Source of the DNA: JBQLZO01 sp052168315
GTDB taxonomy: Bacteria; Planctomycetota; Phycisphaerae; Phycisphaerales; UBA1924
Direction of reading: 5' to 3'
DNA: 19,844 nt
NCBI GenBank assembly: GCA_052168315.1
Contig: JBQLZO010000018.1
Coordinates: 1-19,844, forward strand
The notes under the pieces were generated by a model. That model did no database searches. It was not told the DNA's origin and saw nothing but the letters and a program-made list of their open reading frames with translations. A program made the translations under genes and the position numbers. Every line of letters starts with the position of its first letter. Position 1 is the stretch's first letter. Positions 14,370 to 19,844 of the stretch are shown here, piece by piece.

Positions 14370-17248
14370 TGGGCGGGCCGATGATGGAACTGTCGGGGAA
14401 CGGGCCGGGCTCGTACTCGGCGCCGCAGCTCCGGAAGGACACCTGGAACGATCTGCAGGTGCGGAGCACCTGGCTGCGCGAGTTCGCGCGGGAGGGGCGT
14501 GATCTGTCCGAGCCGCGAACGCTGGTGGAGAAGTGCCTGGGCGATCTGCGGGTGTTCGAGGACTACTGGGCGTTCCCGGGCGGGGCGAGCGTGGAGCGGC
14601 TGAGCGGTCTGCTGGCGCGCGGTGCGTACGCGGAGCTGGCGAGCGAGGCGCGGTCGCTGACGCGGCAGATCGTCGGGGATGGGTACCGGCTGCGCGGGGG
14701 CGTGGTGGAAGATGGGGAGCACCGGGATGGTTCGGGGTCGCGCGGGGCGGGCGCGCGGGGCGCGGGGCGGGGTGGCGGAGGCGGCGGGTCGTTCGATGGG
14801 GTGGGCAAGCCGTACTTCGAGGTGCTGGTGGTCGACTCGATCGAGCCGGAGGACCTGGAGGAGCTGCGGGAGGGGCTTCGGGCGTGCCGGCGCGAGAGCG
14901 ATGAGTTCGTGTACGACATCGTGGTGGCGCCGACGCTCGAGGATGCGGTGATCGCGGTGCAGTTCAACTGGACGATCCAGGCGGTGTTCCTGCGGTACAA
15001 CTACTCGTTCAAGTCGGCGAACAATCATCCGGCGCTGCGGCGGTATCTTGAGGCGATCGCGCGGGAGCGGCTCCCGGTGTGCTTCGGTCTCGAGCGGAGC
15101 GTGGAGCTGGGGAAGCTGATCAAGGCGCTGCGTCCGGAGATGGACCTGTACCTGGTCACGGATGCGCCGCTGGACCGGGTGGCGGGAAACCTGGGGACGC
15201 ACTTCCGGCGGGTGTTCTACCGGCTGGAGCAGTACATGGAGCAGCACCTGAGCATCCTGAAGGGTGTTCGGTCGCGGTACGAGACGCCTTTCTTCGATGC
15301 GCTGCGGCGGTACAGCGCGAAGCCGACGGGGGTGTTCCACGCGCTGCCGATCGCGCGGGGGAAGTCGATGAGCAGCGGGCACTGGTGCCGCGACCTTCTG
15401 GAGTTCTACGGCTCGAATATTTTCATGGCCGAGACCTCCGCGACGAGCGGCGGGCTGGACTCGCTGCTGCAGCCCCGGGGCCCGATCAAGCGGGCGCAGG
15501 ACCTGGCGGCGCGGGCGTTCGGCGCGCAGCGTTCGTTCTTCGTGACGAACGGGACCTCGACGGCGAACAAGATCGTTCTGCAGGCGCTGGTGCGTCCGGG
15601 CGACATCGTGCTGGTGGACCGGGACTGCCACAAGTCGCACCACTACGCGCTGGTGCTGGCGGGTGCGCTGCCGGTGTACCTGGATTCGTACCCGCTGGCG
15701 GAGTACTCGATGTACGGGGCGGTGCCGCTGGCGGAGATCGAGCGGCAGCTGCTGGCGCTGAAGGATGCTGGGAAGCTGCACCGGGTGCGGATGCTGATCC
15801 TGACGAACTGCACCTTCGATGGGATCACCTACGACCCGCTGCGGGTGATGGAGCGTGTGCTGGCGATCAAGCCGGACATGATCTTCCTGTGGGATGAGGC
15901 GTGGTTTGGGTACGGTCGGTTCAGCCCGACGCTGCGGCGTCGGACGGCGATGGACGCGGCGGCGGCGCTGCGCCGGAAGTACCACGCGCCGGGCGCGGTG
16001 GCGGGGCGGCGCGAGCGGGGTGCGGGCGGCGGTGTGAATGGTGGTGCGGGCGGCGGTGAGGGCGGGGATGGGGTGAGCGGGGATGTGGTTGGTGATGGGG
16101 GGGCGGCGGTCGATGCGGACGCGATGCGGGTGCGGGTGTACGCGACGCAGTCGACGCACAAGACGCTGACCTCGCTGCGGCAGGGGTCGATGATCCATGT
16201 GTACGATGAGGACTTCGAGCAGAAGTCCAGCGATGCGTTCCACGACGCGTACATGACGCACACCTCGACCTCGCCGAACTACCAGATCGTCGCGTCGCTG
16301 GACGCGGGGCGCCGGCAGGTGGAGCTGGAGGGGTACGAGATGGTCGAGCAGACCATCGGGCTGGCGATGACGCTGCGGCAGCGGATCAACGAGCACCCGG
16401 AGCTGCGGCAGTTCTTCACGGTGCTGCGGCCGAGCGACATGATCCCGCGGGAGCACCGGGCGTCCGGGATCGAGTTCTACTACGACAGCGACCTGGGGTG
16501 GGGGCGGCTGGACGAGGCGTACTGCTCCGACGAGTTCGTGCTGGATCCGACGCGGGTGACGCTGTCGATCGGGGCGACGGGGCTGGATGGGGATGCGTTC
16601 CGGCACCTGCTGATGGACAAGTACGACATCCAGATCAACAAGACCTCGCGGAACACGATCCTGCTGATGCCGAACATCGGCACGACGCGGGGGGATGTGG
16701 CGTACCTGATCGATGTGCTGGTCCAGATCGCGCACGACATCGCGGAGCGGCTGTCGCTGGAGAGCAGCGCTGCGCTGTCGCGGCACGCGGCGCGGGTGGA
16801 CTCGCTGACGGAGGGGCCGCCGCTGCCGAACTTCAGCCGGTTCCACGATGCGTTCCGCCCGGACGATTCCGGGACGCCCGAGGGCGATCTTCGGACGGCG
16901 TACTTCCTGTCGGGCGATGAGTCGCATGTGGAGCGGGTGGCGCTGGACGCGGGGCTGCTCTCATCGATCCGCTCCGGGCGTGAGCTGGTGTCGGCGGGGT
17001 TCGTGACGCCGTATCCGCCGGGATTCCCGGTGCTGGTGCCGGGGCAGGTGTTCAGCGCGGAGATCGTGGCGTACCTGCTGGCGCTTGATGTGAAGGAGAT
17101 CCACGGCTACGAACCCGGGAGGGGTCTGCGGGTGCTCAGCGCCGCGGCGCTGGATCGCGCGGCGCGGTCGCGGGGGTGCGGGCATGAGAATGGACGGGCG
17201 CGGGATGCGGGATCGAACGCGGGCGGACGCGCGCGGGAAAGGAGCTGA
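14369..17248 (+). CDS. Orn/Lys/Arg decarboxylase-family PLP enzyme
   Basis: This 959-residue enzyme is of the fold-I basic amino acid decarboxylase family (LdcI/SpeC/AdiA type). In order: a helical N-terminal segment (to about 105) with no family match that I know; a Gly-rich linker (about 110-147); a receiver-like wing domain (about 148-270); the PLP domain with TNGTSTANK, DRDCHKSHHYA, Asp509 in FLWDEAWFGYGR and Schiff-base Lys598 in TQSTHKTLTSLRQG; then a C-terminal domain ending near EIHGYEPGRGL. A Gly/Arg/Asp low-complexity insertion (about 547-585) sits between Asp509 and Lys598, widening their spacing to 89 residues from a few dozen in typical members. The length exceeds the usual 710-760. 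The substrate (Lys, Orn, Arg or a conjugate) cannot be read. The ATG at 14369 overlaps the nitrilase stop; a GTG one codon earlier is also possible. Confidence 0.93.
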   Translation: MGGPMMELSGNGPGSYSAPQLRKDTWNDLQVRSTWLREFAREGRDLSEPRTLVEKCLGDLRVFEDYWAFPGGASVERLSGLLARGAYAELASEARSLTRQIVGDGYRLRGGVVEDGEHRDGSGSRGAGARGAGRGGGGGGSFDGVGKPYFEVLVVDSIEPEDLEELREGLRACRRESDEFVYDIVVAPTLEDAVIAVQFNWTIQAVFLRYNYSFKSANNHPALRRYLEAIARERLPVCFGLERSVELGKLIKALRPEMDLYLVTDAPLDRVAGNLGTHFRRVFYRLEQYMEQHLSILKGVRSRYETPFFDALRRYSAKPTGVFHALPIARGKSMSSGHWCRDLLEFYGSNIFMAETSATSGGLDSLLQPRGPIKRAQDLAARAFGAQRSFFVTNGTSTANKIVLQALVRPGDIVLVDRDCHKSHHYALVLAGALPVYLDSYPLAEYSMYGAVPLAEIERQLLALKDAGKLHRVRMLILTNCTFDGITYDPLRVMERVLAIKPDMIFLWDEAWFGYGRFSPTLRRRTAMDAAAALRRKYHAPGAVAGRRERGAGGGVNGGAGGGEGGDGVSGDVVGDGGAAVDADAMRVRVYATQSTHKTLTSLRQGSMIHVYDEDFEQKSSDAFHDAYMTHTSTSPNYQIVASLDAGRRQVELEGYEMVEQTIGLAMTLRQRINEHPELRQFFTVLRPSDMIPREHRASGIEFYYDSDLGWGRLDEAYCSDEFVLDPTRVTLSIGATGLDGDAFRHLLMDKYDIQINKTSRNTILLMPNIGTTRGDVAYLIDVLVQIAHDIAERLSLESSAALSRHAARVDSLTEGPPLPNFSRFHDAFRPDDSGTPEGDLRTAYFLSGDESHVERVALDAGLLSSIRSGRELVSAGFVTPYPPGFPVLVPGQVFSAEIVAYLLALDVKEIHGYEPGRGLRVLSAAALDRAARSRGCGHENGRARDAGSNAGGRARERS

Positions 17249-17251
17249 TCG
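17238..17251 (+). promoter_or_regulatory. Ribosome binding site of the ATP-grasp gene
   Basis: AAAGGAG (17238-17244) ends eight bases before the ATG at 17253 and straddles the end of the decarboxylase gene. It decides the start against the earlier in-frame ATG at 17184. Confidence 0.8.
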
Positions 17252-17252
17252 G

Positions 17253-18821
17253 ATGGGCGGCACACGGCCTGAGTCGGGCGGCGAGGGCGGGGCTGTTCAG
17301 GCGGCGGCGGCGCGGCGTTCTTCGGTGGCATCGCGGACGCTGACGACGGACCGGGCGGGGCACAAGCGGCCGCGGGCGCTGCGCGGGGTGTCGGATGTCC
17401 GGCGGTATTTCTACCGGAACACGGAGCCGGTGTACTTCATCAGCGCGACGCCGTTCAACCTGCTCGGGATGGACGAGTGGGTGCGTGGGTTCACCTTCAT
17501 CAGCGCGATCGACTGCTTCGATGGCGAGCACCCGAGCGTTTTCGTGCCGCCGGAGATCCCGCACGAGCCGTGGACCTCGATCGAGGACATCAACAACTAC
17601 CTGCTCTCGCACCCGGCGGTGGCGGAGCTGATCGAGCGCCGCGGGCCCGGGGGCAAGGCGGTGTTCCTGATGTTCGATGAGGAGACTGAGCGTCTGTGCG
17701 CGAAGCTGGGGCTGGAGGTGTGCTTCCCGAGCGCTGCGCTGCGGAACAAGATCGACGACAAGGTGGAGACGACGCGGATCGCGGATCGGGCGGGGGTGAG
17801 GAGCGTTCCGAATGTGCTGGCGCGGGTGGATTCGTACCGGGCGCTGCGTGAGGTGGCGGCGCGGCTGGGCCCGGACCTGGTGATCCAGACGGCGTACGGG
17901 GATTCGGGGCACACGACTTTCTTTGTTTCCAGCGAGGCGGACTTCGACAAGCACGCGGAGGAGATCACTTCGGCGCCGGAGGTGAAGGTGATGAAGCGGA
18001 TCCGGTGCCGTGGAGCGGCGCTGGAGGCGTGCGTGACGCGCCGGGGGACGATCGTGGGGCCGTTGATGACGGAACTGGTGGGTTTCGGCGCGATGACGCC
18101 GTACCGGGGTGGATGGTGCGGGAACGAGGTGTTCGCGGGCGCGTTCAGCGCGGAGATCCGCGAGCGGGCGCGGAACGCGGCGATGGCGTTCGGCGACCAG
18201 CTGAAGGAGATGGGGTACAAGGGGTACTTCGAGCTGGACTTCCTTCTGGATCTTGACAGCGATGAGGTGTACCTGGGCGAGTGCAACCCGCGGATCACGG
18301 GGGCGAGTTCGATGACGAACCTGTCCTCGTTCGCGCACGCGGATGCGCCGCTGTTCCTGTTCCACCTGATCGAGTGGATGGATGTGAATTACAATGTGGA
18401 TCCGGGGAAGCTGAGCAACCGGTGGGCGAACCCGGACAACATCGATTCGTGGTCGCAGCTCGTGATCAAGCACACGGCCGATGATGTTCGGAAGATCACG
18501 CGGGCGCCATCGTCGGGGATCTGGGAGATGAACGGGGATGGGTCGATCGAGTTCGTGCGGAAGCAGACGCACCGGCGGACGGTGCAGCACGAGGGGCAGG
18601 CGTTCTGGCTGCGGATCTCGGGCGAGGGCGATTACTTCTACGAGGGGGCGGACCTGGGGATCCTGGTGAGCCCGGGTCGGTTCATGGACGAGGAGTTCGG
18701 GCTGACGGACCGTGCGAAGGCGTGGGTGGAGGGGATCAAGTCGCAGTACGCGGGCGAGGTGGTCGCGAGCGTGGACCATCCGAAGATTGGGCTTGATGGG
18801 GAGATGTTCAAGGTCCTGTGA
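17253..18821 (+). CDS. ATP-grasp ligase (biotin carboxylase-like)
   Basis: This 522-residue protein has the ATP-grasp fold, whose members join a carboxylate to an amine or similar nucleophile through an acyl phosphate. The pre-domain ends with KIDDKVETTRIADRAGV (166-182). The ATP-binding lobe has VIQTAYGDSGHTTFFV (210-225) as the flexible loop and VKVMKRI. The metal-binding strands are YFELDFLLDL (Glu327) and LGECNPRITG (Glu343, Asn345, Arg347). No biotinyl-carrier domain and no MKM-type biotin attachment site are seen, so a free-standing amino acid or amine ligase is more likely than true biotin carboxylation. The first 45 residues are Gly/Ala/Arg-rich. The gene starts 4 bases after the decarboxylase stop with a strong Shine-Dalgarno. 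Substrates are unknown; the decarboxylase product is a natural candidate. Confidence 0.9.
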   Translation: MGGTRPESGGEGGAVQAAAARRSSVASRTLTTDRAGHKRPRALRGVSDVRRYFYRNTEPVYFISATPFNLLGMDEWVRGFTFISAIDCFDGEHPSVFVPPEIPHEPWTSIEDINNYLLSHPAVAELIERRGPGGKAVFLMFDEETERLCAKLGLEVCFPSAALRNKIDDKVETTRIADRAGVRSVPNVLARVDSYRALREVAARLGPDLVIQTAYGDSGHTTFFVSSEADFDKHAEEITSAPEVKVMKRIRCRGAALEACVTRRGTIVGPLMTELVGFGAMTPYRGGWCGNEVFAGAFSAEIRERARNAAMAFGDQLKEMGYKGYFELDFLLDLDSDEVYLGECNPRITGASSMTNLSSFAHADAPLFLFHLIEWMDVNYNVDPGKLSNRWANPDNIDSWSQLVIKHTADDVRKITRAPSSGIWEMNGDGSIEFVRKQTHRRTVQHEGQAFWLRISGEGDYFYEGADLGILVSPGRFMDEEFGLTDRAKAWVEGIKSQYAGEVVASVDHPKIGLDGEMFKVL

Positions 18822-18892
18822 GCGCTGGCCCGGTGTCCGCGGGCGGGTTGAATTTTGCGGGGCGGATCGCGAGGGATGGATCGCGTGGGTCG

Positions 18893-19844
18893 ATGGCCGT
18901 GATCGAGATCGGGATTCGTGCGATCGCCGGGGAGGGCCCGGAGGGGGCGGGTGCGTCGCTGCGCGCGGTGTTTGCTGAATACTGGCCTGCGTACCGGGCG
19001 TGGATCGGGCGTTCGAAGGTGCGGGATCCGGGCGAGTGCATCGCGCGGTTTCGCGAGCACATGCCGGAGTTGGAGGGGGTGTTCGGGGCGCTGGTGGAGT
19101 CGTTTCGCGATGAGGTGGGCGCGGGCGAGCGGGATGCGGTGGCGCGGCTGCTGACGCTGTGGTGCCCGCCGCGGGTGGTGCGGGCGTGCTCGCAGGTGGT
19201 GCTGGATTCGGATCGCGGGGCTGTGCTGGTGCGGAGCTACGACCATCATCCTCGGTTGTTCGATGGGGTGGTGCTGCGGAGCGACTGGGGCGGCGTGCGG
19301 GTGGTGGCGGTGACGGATGTGCTGTGGGGGGCGCTGGAGGGTGTGAACGAGCATGGGCTGGGGATCGCGCTGGCGTTCGGGGGTCGGGCGGTGGCGGGGG
19401 CGGGGTTCGCAGCGCCGATGATCGTGCGGTATGTGCTGCAGCGGTGCGCGACGGTGCGCGAAGCGCGGGCGGCGCTGGCGCGGCTTCCGGTGTACATGTC
19501 GTACACCTTCGTGGTGACGGATGGGAGCGGGGCGTATGTGACGGCGTACTGCGGGCCGGACCGGTCGGCGCGGTTCGTGGAGTCGCGGGCATCTTCGAAC
19601 CATCAGGGTGAGGTGGAGTGGGCGGCGTACTGCGCGCAGACGCGGAGCGTGGAGCGGCTGGCGGCGCTGGAGCGGCTGGTGCGGGAGGGAGGGGCGCGGG
19701 ATGTGGCGCTGGTGCGCGATGCGTTCCTGCGGGCGCCGCTGTGGAGGATGGACTACGCGCGGGGATCGGGGACGCTGTATGTGTCGGAGTTGTGGGGCGG
19801 GCGGGGGGAGGTGGTGCTGCGGTGGGGCGGTTCGGGGGTCGGTT
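18893..19844 (+). CDS. C45-family acyltransferase/amidohydrolase, cut by the right edge
   Basis: An open frame without stop runs to the window end, giving at least 317 residues. The N-terminal part (IEIGIRAIAGEG...) leads to a WCPPRVVRACSQ segment in which Cys99 would be the N-terminal nucleophile freed by self-cleavage. This is followed by GAVLVRSYDHHP (compare the RNyDw motif) and GALEGVNEHGLGIAL (compare aGmNexGLav), and SYTFVVTDGSGAY further on. This pattern is typical of the acyl-CoA:6-aminopenicillanic acid acyltransferase family (peptidase C45), which forms or breaks small amide bonds. The ATG at 18893 gives a family-typical N-terminus. A GTG at 18818, overlapping the ATP-grasp stop by four bases (GTGA), would add 25 residues and is also credible. 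Little of the protein is probably missing, since family members are often about 350 residues. Confidence 0.87.
   Translation, partial: MAVIEIGIRAIAGEGPEGAGASLRAVFAEYWPAYRAWIGRSKVRDPGECIARFREHMPELEGVFGALVESFRDEVGAGERDAVARLLTLWCPPRVVRACSQVVLDSDRGAVLVRSYDHHPRLFDGVVLRSDWGGVRVVAVTDVLWGALEGVNEHGLGIALAFGGRAVAGAGFAAPMIVRYVLQRCATVREARAALARLPVYMSYTFVVTDGSGAYVTAYCGPDRSARFVESRASSNHQGEVEWAAYCAQTRSVERLAALERLVREGGARDVALVRDAFLRAPLWRMDYARGSGTLYVSELWGGRGEVVLRWGGSGVG

Noticed and set aside
13772..16927. A 1051-residue minus-strand open frame
   Set aside because: It is antisense to the nitrilase and decarboxylase genes, is rich in Arg, Pro, His and Gln, and has no domain. Long antisense frames are expected from the G-ending codons used here.
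17136..19592. An 818-residue minus-strand open frame
   Set aside because: It is antisense to the ATP-grasp and C45 genes, which have clear catalytic motifs. Its composition is Pro/Arg/His-rich without domain similarity.

Overview
The window is very GC-rich and densely coded. It most resembles a chromosomal segment of a planctomycete-like bacterium, possibly of the Phycisphaerae type. That assignment is inferred from the high GC, long Gly/Ala/Arg-rich low-complexity tails, frequent lack of Shine-Dalgarno sequences, and the mix of pilus-like, kinase-like, HEAT-like and TPR proteins. No phage, insertion sequence, CRISPR, tRNA or rRNA was seen.

Layout. Positions 1-293 hold no convincing gene, but carry a G-free C/A tract (G-quadruplex-capable on the minus strand) and a nested gatgcctg minisatellite. 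Two minus-strand genes follow: a pseudopilin-like GspG-domain protein (294-764) and a single-pass membrane protein (807-1478). Divergent from them is a PilT-type ATPase (1689-2918) with a likely terminator. A structured leader precedes a kinase-fold protein that has lost its catalytic residues (3201-4277). Convergent to it is a large exported helical-repeat protein (4337-6412). Then come a TPR protein (6660-8114), a cardiolipin synthase on the minus strand (8202-9704), a metallo-beta-lactamase-fold hydrolase (9970-10932) and an MtfA-type zinc peptidase on the minus strand (10960-11742).

From 11891 to the right edge lies a same-strand cluster of five enzymes: a GabT-like class III aminotransferase, a nitrilase-family amidase, an Orn/Lys/Arg decarboxylase-family PLP enzyme, an ATP-grasp ligase and a C45 (acyl-CoA:6-APA acyltransferase family) Ntn hydrolase that runs off the window. 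Spacing is tight after the first gap (1-nt overlap, 4-nt gap, possible 4-nt overlap), so these are probably co-expressed. Their chemistry fits making, ligating, trimming and transaminating an amine or amino-acid conjugate. I cannot name a characterised pathway with this exact set, and it is the best candidate here for an undescribed system.

The plus strand is C-rich to the left of about 5.7 kb and G-rich to the right, whatever the gene orientation. The switch falls inside one intact gene. This is the polarity expected at a replication origin or at the edge of an inverted segment.
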